Of a DNA stretch of 64,000 nucleotides, positions 11,501 through 22,241 are shown piece after piece. Source of the stretch: Drosophila persimilis (taxonomy: Eukaryota > Arthropoda > Insecta > Diptera > Drosophilidae); contig NW_020825312.1 of NCBI RefSeq assembly GCF_003286085.1, forward strand, positions 6,138,001 to 6,202,000. The letters run 5' to 3'. Position numbers and translations under genes: made by a program. The notes beneath the pieces are model-generated. The model worked only from the letters and a program-made list of their open reading frames with translations. It was not told the DNA's origin and did not search any database. Position 1 is the stretch's first letter. Each line of letters starts with the position of its first letter.

Positions 11501-14500
11501 CTGCCCTGCCCCACCTGCCGCTTGTTCATGCGGCCCATGGGAGGTTTGACCCCGGCGAATGTGGCATGTGGCATGTGGCAAGCACAGGCTCGGGCTCTGA
11601 CTTCCACTTCCACTTTGACTTTGACTTCCATTTGCATTTGCATTTGCATTTGCATTTGCATTGGCATTTGCATTTCCAGTTGCGGTACATTTCGACCGGG
11701 AAACGGGAAACGGGAAAGCAGGCAGACGTCGCGATCGCGCGCCAAAAGTGACAGGCGGGCGAGGAGCAGCTGTCGAGCTGACTTTCGGCTGCCAGCTGCC
11801 ACCGCCGATGGTGGCTCCCACTGGGGCTCGTGTTGTTGCTGTTGCGGCTAATGTTGCCGCTGTCATTGCACTTGGACGGCGGCAACAAGTAGCGGCGGCC
11901 GTGGCTGTGGCTGTGGCTGTGGCCAACACAAAACGGAAGTTTTGTACAAGTTTTTCGTTGCTTATTATTTGTTGTTGTTGTTTTTTTTTGTGTTTTTTTG
12001 GTGTGTGTTTTGTATACCCTTGCCTTGCCAGAGGTTAATATCATTTTACCAAAAAGCAACCACACGAGACTCTATGCACAAGGAATGCAAACATATACAT
12101 ACACTCGTATTATTCCAGAGATTAGGTTAGATCTGGCAGTTCTGAAAGAATCCAACTCCATTTGAGGAATATCAGGGTCGTGACCTTTAGAGCAGCTTCT
12201 GACCACAGCCTTGGGGCGCAGTCTGCAGTCCGAGAGAGTATTCAATGCTTCGGCGCTTCGGGGGCTTACAGTCGGACTTCCTTTCTGGTTTTCTCTGCTT
12301 TTATCTGTTTGCGGCAAGTGAAAACGACGTCGTTAAACGCACATTTCGATTCGATTCGGTGTTTTGTGCCGCTGCTTCTGCTGGCCCCGGCCTGCCCCAA
12401 ACAATTGAGTGAAAATCTGCATCGAATCGATGGGCCACGGTGGATCGGGGCGCTGACACGGACAGTGACAATCACTGCGCCCTCGACTCGAACAGTGACT
12501 GCAGCGGTAGCAGTGACACAACAACAACAACAACAACAAAACGGAACAAAAGAGGCAACAATTGCTCATGGCGGGGCACTTGTCGCGGCACTTTCTAATG
12601 TGACGGCAACGGCAGCGACAGCGACAGCGACGACAACGCGGAAGCCACAGCGGCGGCAACAACTGGGCGACAACGCACCCACATGGAAGAAGTCAGAGAC
12701 CTGGGAGACCCTAAGCGCCCTCAGAACGGCAGAGCCCGAACGCAGTGACCCGCAAGAGCAGAAAGCACTCCCCTCCCCCAAGCAAACCCCAGTAGAGACC
12801 CCCTGTAAGGGCTTGAATTAGGAGTCCGACTGCAGGGGAAGTATTTAGCCATCAAATGGATGCTGATTGCTGTGTGAAAGATGGCTCTTGGGCTGAAGAG
12901 GGGGTTGGATGCCGGGAAGTGCGAGTAGACATGGAAGTTTAAACGAGGCACAGGGAGAGGGAGGGAGCAGCTTCAATTGCATTTTCCCAGAAAAGAAAGG
13001 ATCCTCCATCCCCACTCCGCACTCTGCACTCCGCAATCCGCACGGCACTGCCCCTTCGGTCAATTAGAGTGGCATTCAACAGAAAGCCATATCTCAAAGC
13101 ACGAGATTACGCAGAGGTACTACAAGTGCGAGTATCTACAGACATTCCTGCTAATCAGAGCCATCAAATAATTATGACCTAATCGATTTGGTTGAACAGC
13201 AAATTCAAAGAATCTTGACAATTGTAGATCTCTCGATCTAAAGCCACAAACCTTTCATGGCCAACGATTTCTGGGATTGATTCCCACTGACAGACAGTAA
13301 AAATGGTTGATAGATTACAATTTCAATTGAGAGTTCGAGTAGATATTGCATTCGAGCTTCGGAATGTTATATTTTCCCAGTCATTTCCTTGAGGAAAACT
13401 TTCACTCGAAGAAAACGGCATTCCAATTGAGCGCCATTCGTGGGTGTTCACTGTACTCTTCTTAAGAGATTTATTCTTTGTTCTCGGAAAATGCATATTA
13501 TCCAGAAATACTTGATGGGGTATTTCCATGCCGTGTGCCACATGCCACATGCCACATGCCACGAGTATTTGCCAAAAGAGATGTTTAACAAAATATACAA
13601 TATACGAATGTTTTGTATTGTGTTGCAACAACAACAAACATCGTGTTAACTTGACAGCAAATGCGAAAATTTATGCAACAATGGAAGGCACATAAAAGCA
13701 GAAACAACAATTAACAAAAGCCAGCAACAAAAAGCCACACAAAATGGAAAAACAAGCCTGAAAGTGAGACTTTCAAACACTTTTACTCTCGATTTGTGTT
13801 TGGGTTTTGTTCGGGTTTTGGGTTTAGTATTTTGAAACTGAACGAACGAACCAACCAAGCGAGGAACCTCCCACTTAACCCAAGCCATCCATCTATCCAC
13901 ACATCCATCCATCCATCTATCCATCCATCCATCCATCCGTCCATCGAGCAATCCAACAGCAAACTCTGCTGTCGATGGCGATGTCACGCACAATAGTCGG
14001 TTGGCTTGGGTTACGCTCCGATCCACCCTATAGACCCCACCTCCCTCCACTCCCTGGCACTCCCTGGCACTCGACGCGTGTGGTCTGCGGATTGTGTAAG
14101 CATCATATCGGGGATTAGGCTCCTCCGATTTCCCTCAAAGAGTTGCAGCCCTCAGACACGATTTCGATTTCGATGCTGCGGATGCGGGTGCGGGTGCGTG
14201 TGTGACATCCACCGAAGCTTGCACCAAAGCGATCCGATCCGATCCGATCTAAACTGAACTGAATTGAACCGAAAGTGAATGGCGACAGAGAAACGCCTGC
14301 CCCCCGATCGGCACCCGTTTGCGGCATATTCGATTACACATCGCAACGAATCGAATCGGATCGAATCGATCCGTCACTCGCTTGGTTAACGGTTAATCCG
14401 TTCCGATGCGATCCGATCGGACGAACACTTCCTCCTGCCGGAGGTCGTCGCACATCTCGGGTTTCACCCATCCATGACGAACCCGTTGACTAAAGACTTT

Positions 14501-14534
14501 TTTCGTTTATTTTTTGTATTTTTGCTGCTTGCAG
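8535..14534. other. non-coding DNA, probably intron of the plus-strand gene
   Basis: No exon is supported. Simple repeats include an ATGCTA run (about 9373-9392), a CATTTG run (11630-11670), a CAACAA run near 12519-12540, a CATCC run (13885-13946) and GATCC/CGAAT-rich sequence (14225-14370). It ends in a polypyrimidine tract and TTGCAG acceptor at 14529-14534. A GTAAGG site at 12805 could be a donor, but it does not join in phase with the exon at 14535. Confidence 0.5.
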
Positions 14535-15562
14535 AAAATCGATCCCCTGACACGCATTCAGGAGGAGATCAAGGAAGTGGTGAGACGCGAGGAGGAGTAC
14601 CGCCAGCTGGCCACGCTCTCCTCCACCGGGGGTGGTGCTGCCACCCCGCCACCCATTCAGGTGGACGAATTCGAGACGTACACGATTAATGGCAACGGCA
14701 ACGACTTCGGTCAGGATCAGGAGCCGCAGGGGCAGGAGCAGCTGCTTGATCTGGGCGAGGATGAGGAGGAGCAGGACCAGGGCCGGGGTGTTCTGGTCAC
14801 GGCCCAGCCGGCCTTGGCGGCGGTACAGACCACGGCCCTGCTGCTGCCCATCGACGAGCACTCGAACACACCCTCTCTGGCGTCCAGCGTCAACAGCACC
14901 AAGGAGGAGAGCCTCGACGGCCAGCACTCGGACGACTCCGGCATCTCGGCCTCCTCCCAGAGCAACAACAACAACAACAACAGCAACAATCTGGTGAAGC
15001 AGCTGCAGCCGCTGAAGCTGACGGTGGTGTCTCGCCAGGAGCAGCGCTACATCGGCCCCAACTGCTACAACCTGACCCCGGAGCCGCCGCAGCAGAAGCT
15101 GATGACCCGCACCATCTCCACGCCGCAGTTGAACGGAGTGCAGAAACGGCAGTTCGCCTTCAACGGCTCCACCAAGGGGGTGATGCAGCGCTTCATCGCC
15201 TCGCACGGCAAGGTGGGTCCCAGCAGCCCCATGAGCAGCCCCTCCTCCCCGCTGACCCTGACCAACGGCAGCAGTGGCAACCTGAACGGGAACGTGAACG
15301 GCAGCACTCAGACGACCCTCAAGCTGAACGCCCAGAACGCGCTGGCCTTCCTGGAGACGGGCGGCAACAACTCGCCGACGGTCACCCTGTCGCCGGCGGC
15401 CATTGAGCGGGACTCGGAGGGACGACCCCTGCGCCGCGGCTATGTGCCCGTGGAGCAGAAGATACAGCGCGAGCTGCAGGACCTCAAGTCGCGGGAGTCC
15501 GAGCTGAAGCGTCTGCGCAAGCTGAACAGGCAGAACACCCTCAGGGCCTCGCAGGACAAGCT
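14535..15562 (+). CDS. MISP/AKAP2-like protein, internal coding exon
   Basis: The exon follows a strong acceptor (TTGCTGCTTGCAG) in phase 0 and ends two bases into a codon before a consensus GTGAGT donor. It encodes about 343 residues. It starts with KIDPLTRIQEEIKEVVRREE, a charged helix; then come Q/E-rich and S/N-rich linkers, a basic patch (TRTISTPQLNGVQKRQF) and, near the end, GYVPVEQKIQRELQDLKSRE. The two helices with the pattern P(L/V).(R/E).IQ.E(I/L)...RE.E resemble the paired motifs of the AKAP2/MISP C-terminal region, whose proteins bind actin or anchor PKA. That family call is from motif recognition only. The first residue is not Met and the acceptor is clear, so earlier coding exons must exist. 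A 403-codon open frame on the opposite strand is a shadow. Confidence 0.85.
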
Positions 15563-15634
15563 GTGAGTAGCCACTGCCCACTCCTAAGGGACTGATCTTC
15601 AATCCAGACCAATCCAATTCATTCCGTTCCACAG

Positions 15635-15760
15635 AATATTCAGCACAGATGACGAGGCCGATGCGGAGGCGGATGACGATGAGGACTCCGAGGAGGAGCA
15701 CTGCTATGGCCCGGGAAAACTTCGCAATGCCCAGTCCACGCAGGAGCTCGACAGAAACGG
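15635..15760 (+). CDS. MISP/AKAP2-like protein, penultimate exon
   Basis: A 72-base intron (15563-15634, GTGAGT...CCACAG) precedes this exon, and a 68-base intron (15761-15828, GTGAGT...TTCCAG) follows. The exon completes a Leu codon and encodes an acidic segment (DDEADAEADDDEDSEEE) followed by HCYGPGKLRNAQSTQELDRN. Phases match on both sides (2 in, 2 out). The acidic run may regulate actin or microtubule binding, which is inference. Confidence 0.85.
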
Positions 15761-15828
15761 GTGAGTAGTGCGCCGTCCATCATGTGATCGAAATGAGTCT
15801 AATGGTGCTTCGTATTTCCTTTTTCCAG

Positions 15829-16090
15829 AAATGAGCAGGAGATTGTCCACAATTCACAAAGAATGACCTGCGGCTATGCCTACATAATGGCCAATGGAAG
15901 TGGCAATGGCAATGGCAATGGAAATGGAAGTGCCAGCTGTAATGGAGGCATGCGTCCGGCCATGTCGCTGGCCCAGCTCTGTGATCTGACGCCGGAGGAG
16001 GCCCCCTCGTCGCACCGCCTCATCGCCCAGTGGGAGAGCCTGATCAAAAAGAACGCCGAGGGCGGAGCGGCCATCGAGGCGGTCATCTAA
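15829..16090 (+). CDS. MISP/AKAP2-like protein, last exon with stop
   Basis: The exon opens after TTTTTCCAG, completes a Gly codon and ends at TAA (16088-16090). It encodes NEQEIVHNSQRM, a Gly-Asn-Gly run, and a conserved-looking tail (MSLAQLCDLTPEE ... SSHRLIAQWESLIKKNAE). The Arg-Leu-Ile-x-x-Trp-Glu-Ser helix recalls the C-terminus of AKAP2/MISP-type proteins. The three visible exons total 1416 coding bases, that is 471 residues plus stop. Confidence 0.85.
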
Positions 16091-16605
16091 GGAAGCCAAC
16101 CACTCCACACACCACACACACCAACGATCTGGTGCAGAGCAGACCAAATTATTATTGTAGTGTCCACATAGCCACACATGGCACTCCTTCCCCCTTCCGA
16201 CGATCGTCGGCTAATGCCCCCAATCGCACGTCAATGTCCTGCTGCTTGCTTAGCGCCCCCCGCCCCCATTATCAACGAATTAATTCTAAACGCCAACCAA
16301 TTGAAATTGCGGCTGAAACTTCACATGAAGCCTGAAGCCTGTACTTAATGCGATTAATGTGTAATTTATACTGTGTACGTAATGTGAACTCTTCGAGAAC
16401 CCTGTTGTATATAATTCTTCGTGTTTCCAGTGCGAGTGCGGTGGCAGCCGACTTGCTTATAATTTATTACAAACCAACTTTATATATACAATACTTTATA
16501 TGAGTATGCATAAACAAACCATTAACGCGAGTATACATATACTATACGAAACCAATATGCGAAAACGATTAAATAAAATAAAATACAAAATTTATATATA
16601 AATAG
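16091..16605 (+). terminator. 3' UTR and poly(A) signals of the MISP/AKAP2-like gene
   Basis: Non-coding sequence follows the stop codon. Two overlapping AATAAA hexamers lie at 16572-16577 and 16577-16582, in an A-rich setting suited to cleavage near 16600. No other AATAAA lies closer to the stop, giving a 3' UTR of about 0.5 kb. Confidence 0.7.
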
Positions 16606-16609
16606 CCTT

Positions 16610-16668
16610 TTGTACCGAGATCATGTCCTGATCATGGCAAAGATGAGACCCCCCCATCTCCGGTACAA
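16610..16668. other. short inverted repeat just past the poly(A) site
   Basis: TTGTACCGAGAT (16610-16621) pairs with ATCTCCGGTACAA (16656-16668), with one bulged base and a 34-base loop containing a GATCATG direct repeat and a C tract. It lies about 30 bases beyond the last AATAAA of the upstream gene. It could assist 3'-end formation or be the end of a small transposon remnant. Confidence 0.45.
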
Positions 16669-18740
16669 TTTGATAGCTTTTACGGCATAGTTTCTACCGC
16701 ATACCTTCTATAGTTATTTTTTTCTTGGGGACTTTGTTACTCCTGTACTAAAATATAGAGATTTGTGAATCTTGTAGGAGCATTTTATGGCACTGGAGCT
16801 TGCCGTAATTGAATAATTAAATATTAAATGCATAATTTATTCTATGGATCTATGCAGATCATTTGTGACTGAATATTTCGTTTCCCAATGATGATTTCAA
16901 CCAGGACGGACAAGAAACGTCAGAGCTATGCCATATAACTTAAATATAAAGCATATCCACCAATATCTAAGAACAAAAACCCTCAATTTGGTGGCGCTCA
17001 AAACCGAGATATTTGATTTTCAGATTCTGCTGATCAAATATATGATAACTCTGCAGATTCTGGTCCGATCTGGACATGTTGTACCTTTTCCTGATCGGTA
17101 TACTATCCCCGATCGCTTGAAATCAGATTGACATCAGGGAAAGTAAGGATAATGCATTTTTAACGCAATTTCTTTATCATGGCACACATGGCAAAAAAGC
17201 AATTCCACGTTTATTAAAACATGGCATACTTTTGGGCATGGCATACTCATGCTTTCTGGAATGTAAAAATCACGTATAAATGCCAATGCGACCCCCAGCT
17301 ATGACTCCAATAGGGATCAGCATCGAACTTCTGATTGATTAACATAAAATAACTCAATTTAAAAAAAAAATGTCGCAAAAAAGTCATGTGAAGCGCGGAT
17401 TACGGAGGTTTTTTATACTGCCCCTTCCACTAAGCGTCTACATATGTGTAAAATATTTAAAAATAATGCAATAGAACTACCTTAAAAATTACCCAATCCT
17501 ATAGAAAATTGCTTCATTTATCGAATAAATTTACTGGTCAATTAAAAGTCCCGATGGAAAGGCTCTTTAAACGGAAGTGAACTGAAAAATGGATCTGAAA
17601 TTTACCCATTTTCGCCCATTCGTCTGATTTCATCTGTAATTTTTCTTTTTCTGTCCTTTTTCCTTTCTTTTCATCTCTTTGCGTAACCCAAAGGGAGTCC
17701 TGCCAACCGATTGGCGTCATGGGAACCTCCCGATCCTGGTAAATAGGTCCTTCTGCGAACAAGCCCTGTTTGCCCGACTCTGTAGTTACTATGGGACGGA
17801 ATTATCCCCGCACGAATCTACAGTATTCATAAAATAGCAGATATACTCATGCTTTACGAGCACATCCTTTAGTAGGATTCAGCAAATTTCGTTCGCAGTC
17901 TCTGCAATGACTTAAAACATACTACGTTCGAGTGGTGTGCCTTCAGGTATGCACATTTTGCTTTTTTTGTGCTGAACAAAATGTTTAACGAATATTTTTC
18001 TCTTGAATCTGAAATTCAGTTTTTTCAGCGTAAGGCAAGAAAACGCACGTAACAGACAGAAGAAAGAGCAAAACACTAGCAAGCTCGAGTGTTGCTTTCT
18101 CATTCTCTCTACCAGAAAATCAAATGGAGAGTGAGCGCGAAAAAAAACAGAAATTTTACAATCTGGCCCGGTACTAATGAGAACATCTGCTTCTAACTGA
18201 CCAAACGAAGCGAATACCGAATCCCACAGAATCGATTCGGCTGCCTGTTCGTATAGGACTCGGATTAAATTCATGTTCCAAAAGGACATTAAGCTGTACC
18301 GGAAAAGTGAGGCATTTTTGGGTGTTAACGCGATCAAGATACATGTAATATTGCATGAATAGTTGGCCGCTAAGAACAATTTTTCTCGTGAGATACATCG
18401 TAGTTTGATATTTCCCCCAAAAAAACAGAGGTGTGTTTCAGAAGAGTCGAAAGAGTGATTTGAAGGTTGGTTTCAGCGGATGCAAAAGGGTTTTTGGAAA
18501 GCAATAATTTTCAATGATATTTTGTTGGAAATATGTGTATATCTCTGTATATCTCGGCTGAATGGCAGTCGAAATGGACGTGGTATGTCTTTTCGTGATC
18601 GGACACCGACCTACTGTTGTTGTTGTGGCAACTTTTTTGGTTTTCAGAAAACTACCGACTGCCACAACTGTTGCCCCGAAATAATGTAGTTGTATCCTTT
18701 TTTTAGGAATATGAAAAATATATGACTCCTTTTTTTTTGG
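16669..18740. other. intergenic region between convergent genes
   Basis: AT-rich sequence without supported exons. A 155-codon open frame on the minus strand (17912-18379) starts at TTG and matches nothing I recognise. This separates the 3' end of the plus-strand gene from the presumed 3' end of the minus-strand SH2 gene. Confidence 0.6.
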
Positions 18741-21515
18741 AAATTTTTATATTTATTTTTATTAAATACATTTTCTTTGTTTCATTTGTTGCTGTTGTTT
18801 TTGTTTTTGTTGTTGTTTTGGTTGGTTTTAGGGTTTCTGTTTGTTAAATTTGTTGCTGTTCATCGTGTTTAATTATGTGTTCGCTCTGCACTTTTTTGAA
18901 TTAATCAGATATCAGATACTATTTGGGTGCCATAGATAGAAAGAGAGAGATAGTTAGAGTACAAGGTTACATTTATACACAACGGAAACGGAAACGAATG
19001 TTTGATCAACACTCATCGGAGAACAACGGATGTGTGCTGTGGGGTGCGGTGCTGTCTTCTGGGAACCTGTGGATCCCAGCATGGCAGATATCCGTTTCCC
19101 CCTGAGGTTCTACTATGGTTGGTGTTGGTTCGTTCTTTACTGCTACGGAAGCCTCAAATACATCGCTATGGTATAGTATGGGCAATGTGGTATGGTTTGG
19201 AATGGTATGCTATTGTTATAGGGTGCTGTTGCCTGTTCCCGATGCAACAGATGGATCTGTATACTCTGCTACTCGTACTATGTGAAGTTGAAATCTTATG
19301 CTTAAAGGTTGTATTGCAAATAAAATCGTACTGACTCGCATGCATACGCATGAGCCGTACTCTCAAGTGTTTTCTGGTGTGTATATGTATATGTATGTAT
19401 GTATTTCTTGTATATTTACAAAAGCCGTTTACAAATTGACGCAGCTTTCTTAACCGACACGTACTATACACACGTTGGCCAGGTGCAAAGGAGTGCGGAA
19501 AATGGGGAAAACTATCGCCTCGCCTCGACTCGCCTTGCAAGCAGGAATGGGGAATGTGGTCTCGATATCGTACTCGTACTCGTTTGGAAAACTTAGAGCT
19601 AATCATAAACTAGTCACAAATTAGTCAAAAAGGTTTGTTAATGGTAAACGTATATTGCACTGCATCGGATTGCGTGGGATTAGAAATTAGGCAACAAACA
19701 ATCAACATATCGAAATTAAGATACATCATAGGACTAGCGTAAGTAATACTTTGGCACACATATAGAAAACATATAGCTCTGGATAAGTGACTAAGTGACT
19801 GGAAATCAGTTGTTGCACAAATACTCGTACACGTATATACAATACAATATAATAATATACTCGTAATGCTCGGCGGTACAAAGGTGGTACAGAACATAAA
19901 CTGCCAGAAACAATAATTAGTTAGATCCTGACACTGACACTGACACTGACACTGGGACAGACACTGGGGAGAGACCCTGGCACTGCCACTGGTACTGACA
20001 CTGACACTTTGCTTCTCTTGGAACTGGAACCAAAAAACCATTGACTGCTCTTTAATATCGTGTATATATATAGAAATATAAATAGTAAGTATATATATCA
20101 TTTGTTAGCTTTCATAATACATATGTATATATATAGTTTTGCCCTTCGTTCGCACCTGCACTTGCACTTGCACTTGCACTCCCCTCAATTAGAAACTAAC
20201 ACTTAAAACCGACTTTTCATATGCGTTGCTATATCCTTGCCCCGTCCATCTATCATCCATCATCCATAATCCATTATCCATCTCTCCACCTACATTCATT
20301 CATTCATCGATTCGATCCATCAACCGAAAGCGCTTTGAGCGTCATACTTCTGAGTACGAGAGAGTCCTCCTCTACTCTACCCTACCTCTGACCTACAGCT
20401 AAGACAAAAAAAAAATGACACAATGGCTCCTCCTTGCTAAAGTTACTCGTTACTCGTTACTCGTAGATATACATATTTAAGATTCGTTCTCGTTCTCGTT
20501 CCCGCTCTCGTCTCTGTTTTCCTTTTCCTCGTCGTAACATAAAATTAATCAACAAATTTTTATAGTTGCTTGCTGAAACTGGAAACTGTTCTTAGTTCTT
20601 AGTAATCGTGCCCTAAGCGATGATCCGTGCCCCATGCCACACGGAAATCGCAACCTAAATACAGCCAGAGGGGGCTCCGGCTCCTGCTCCTGCTCCTGCT
20701 CCTGATCCTCCAGTGGAGGCATGGGTGTGTAAGAAGTGTGTTTGGTGTGTGGGGTGTGTGCTACAGAAAGTTTCTTAAGTTGCTTAAGTATCGATCGATT
20801 TTTAGTACGATCTGTGTACGATCTACGATAAACCTCTAGCTAAACGTGAATTGCTCTCTTTTGGCTACTCCTTCTTTCAGGAGTAGTCCTATCCTATCCT
20901 ACTGCTGCTGCTGTTGCTGCTGTCTGTGTAAACACATCTAAAAAAATGTTGTTCTCGTTCTTCTCTGTACCGTATCGTATCGTGTGTGTGTCCGCACTGT
21001 ACTACATCTAGCAACGGTTGTCACGTGCTCTTTTATATCAATATCAATATATATGTATATATATACGTGAATATACTATATATGGTTGTATATATCATCA
21101 TGTCATGCTTGTATATATGCCTTCTATATAAATATCGTTCTGTTTTTTTGTCATTTGCTGGTATTGTCTGAATGTGCTACGTACTTTAAACGCTAAACTA
21201 CAATAGTTTGTGTTTGTGTGTCAGAGGGGGGTGTGGGAGGGGGTGGTGTTTCTTGCTGTTTCGTAGATCGTTTATCCGATATACAATGCAAAAACAACAA
21301 ACAAAAAAAAAACATGGGAAGAAAAAGAATTGCAAGTTGCGTTTAAAACTATCGCATATCGCTTATCGCATATACGCATATAACTAGTGCATACGTATGT
21401 TTTATATCCTTTATATCCTCTATATGCTATTAATATGTAATTCTGTTTGGTTTCCTTCCGCGATGATCATCGCGATGACTGCTGCTCCTCCACTGGGACC
21501 ACGAGGACCTCCCTT
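18741..21515 (-). terminator. EGFRAP: probable long 3' UTR and poly(A) signals of the SH2 adaptor gene
   Basis: Downstream of the stop at 21518-21516 the minus strand has no further coding exon. The first good AATAAA hexamers on that strand are at plus positions 18758-18763 and 18752-18757. The interval is rich in TATATGTATA runs and in tandem CACTGA (19929-19955) and CACTTG (20157-20180) repeats, as in long Drosophila 3' UTRs. The real cleavage site cannot be fixed from sequence alone. Confidence 0.45.
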
Positions 21516-21702
21516 CTAGAGCAGCTGCGCAATGACCGGCTCGATCAGACACATGTGCTCGGCACCGCGCACTGGCAGCCGGTTGAGGCAGAAGTGACGG
21601 ATCATGTCCGGCACTGTATCGAAGGGACGACTGAACTGGCCCAGGATGTACTGGCCCGTTTCGTTGCGCTGAATCCGCATATGCATGAAGCCCTTGGCTC
21701 CC
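21516..21702 (-). CDS. EGFRAP: SHB-type SH2 adaptor, last exon
   Basis: The acceptor CCACCAG precedes the exon at 21702, and one base completes a Lys codon. The exon encodes the C-terminal half of the SH2 domain, from GAKGFMHMRIQ through PFDTVPDMIRHFC to LPVRGAEHMCLIEPV, and ends in AQLL and TAG (21518-21516). The GFMHM, PFD(S/T)VP and GAEH(L/M) signatures match vertebrate SHB/SHF/SHE SH2 domains. The SH2 domain lies at the very C-terminus, as in that family. EGFRAP (CG33993) is the Drosophila member I know, described as a negative regulator of EGFR/Ras signalling; the assignment is by recognition. Confidence 0.9.
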
Positions 21703-21784
21703 CTGGTGGCACAAACGGAGATAGAGAACGATTAGCCTTTGCGGTCACAGTACTCATTGGGTCGTGGACCACACACACACTCAC

Positions 21785-21904
21785 TTGAGAGAGAGGGAGT
21801 AATCCTGCTTGGTGGACTCGCAGTTCCGCACCAGAAAGGAGCCCTCCGACAGCGGACGGAGCGTCGTCTCCGCCTCGATGCGCGTAATGGCGCCGTGGTA
21901 CCAA
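21785..21904 (-). CDS. EGFRAP: SHB-type SH2 adaptor, SH2 N-terminal half
   Basis: This exon, flanked by 82-base introns on both sides, encodes WYHGAITRIEAE, LSEGSFLVRNCES and QDYSLSLK. The FLVR arginine that binds phosphotyrosine is intact, as is the opening W-Y-H-G. The donor GTGAGT splits the final Lys codon, which is completed at 21702. The domain should bind phosphotyrosine motifs on activated receptors such as EGFR. Confidence 0.95.
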
Positions 21905-21986
21905 CTGCAATGAAATGCCAAAATATTCACGCGATTAGGATCGAGATTCATTCGACTGATAGCAGTAGCATCTCTGTATCCCTTAC

Positions 21987-22170
21987 CCCTGCCGCTCCAG
22001 TGGTATGCTGACATCAATCAGATCCACGGCCGTCACATAGCCCTGGCAGAGATTCATGTTCAGCTCCTTGGTGCTGTTGAGGCCCCGCAGGTCGAGGCTG
22101 CCGAACTGTTTGGTGGCCTGCCGCGGCTCGTTCAGATTCAGCGTAAGGTTCTGCCGGAACAGGGCTGTAT
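21987..22170 (-). CDS. EGFRAP: SHB-type SH2 adaptor, exon before the SH2 domain
   Basis: Acceptor CCCCCAG at 22171 and donor GTAAGG at 21986 give a 184-base exon with phase 1 in and 2 out, matching both neighbours. It encodes TALFRQNLTLNLNEPRQATK, then GSLDLRGLNSTKELNMNL, CQGYVTAVDLIDVSIPLERQ. The IPLE(R/K)Q segment directly before WYHG is also found just before the SH2 domain in SHB-family proteins. Confidence 0.9.
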
Positions 22171-22241
22171 CTGGGGGTACAAAGTGTGCAGTGTGAGAGT
22201 GAGTAGGAGAATGATATGCGATATCGATGGCTATATCCTAC

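Noticed and set aside
12162-12821. 219-codon plus-strand frame with a GTAAGG site at 12805
   Set aside because: The site ends in phase 1 in this frame while the next exon (14535) needs phase 0; the frame that fits has a TAG a few codons upstream and no ATG. Thr/Ala repeats explain the openness.
14490-15701. 403-codon open frame on the minus strand
   Set aside because: Exact antisense shadow of the plus-strand MISP/AKAP2-like exon, whose splice sites, phases and codon bias define the real strand; product is Leu/Arg/Val-rich low complexity.
17912-18379. 155-codon minus-strand frame
   Set aside because: Starts at TTG, shows no recognisable domain or splice signals, and lies between two gene 3' ends in AT-rich DNA.
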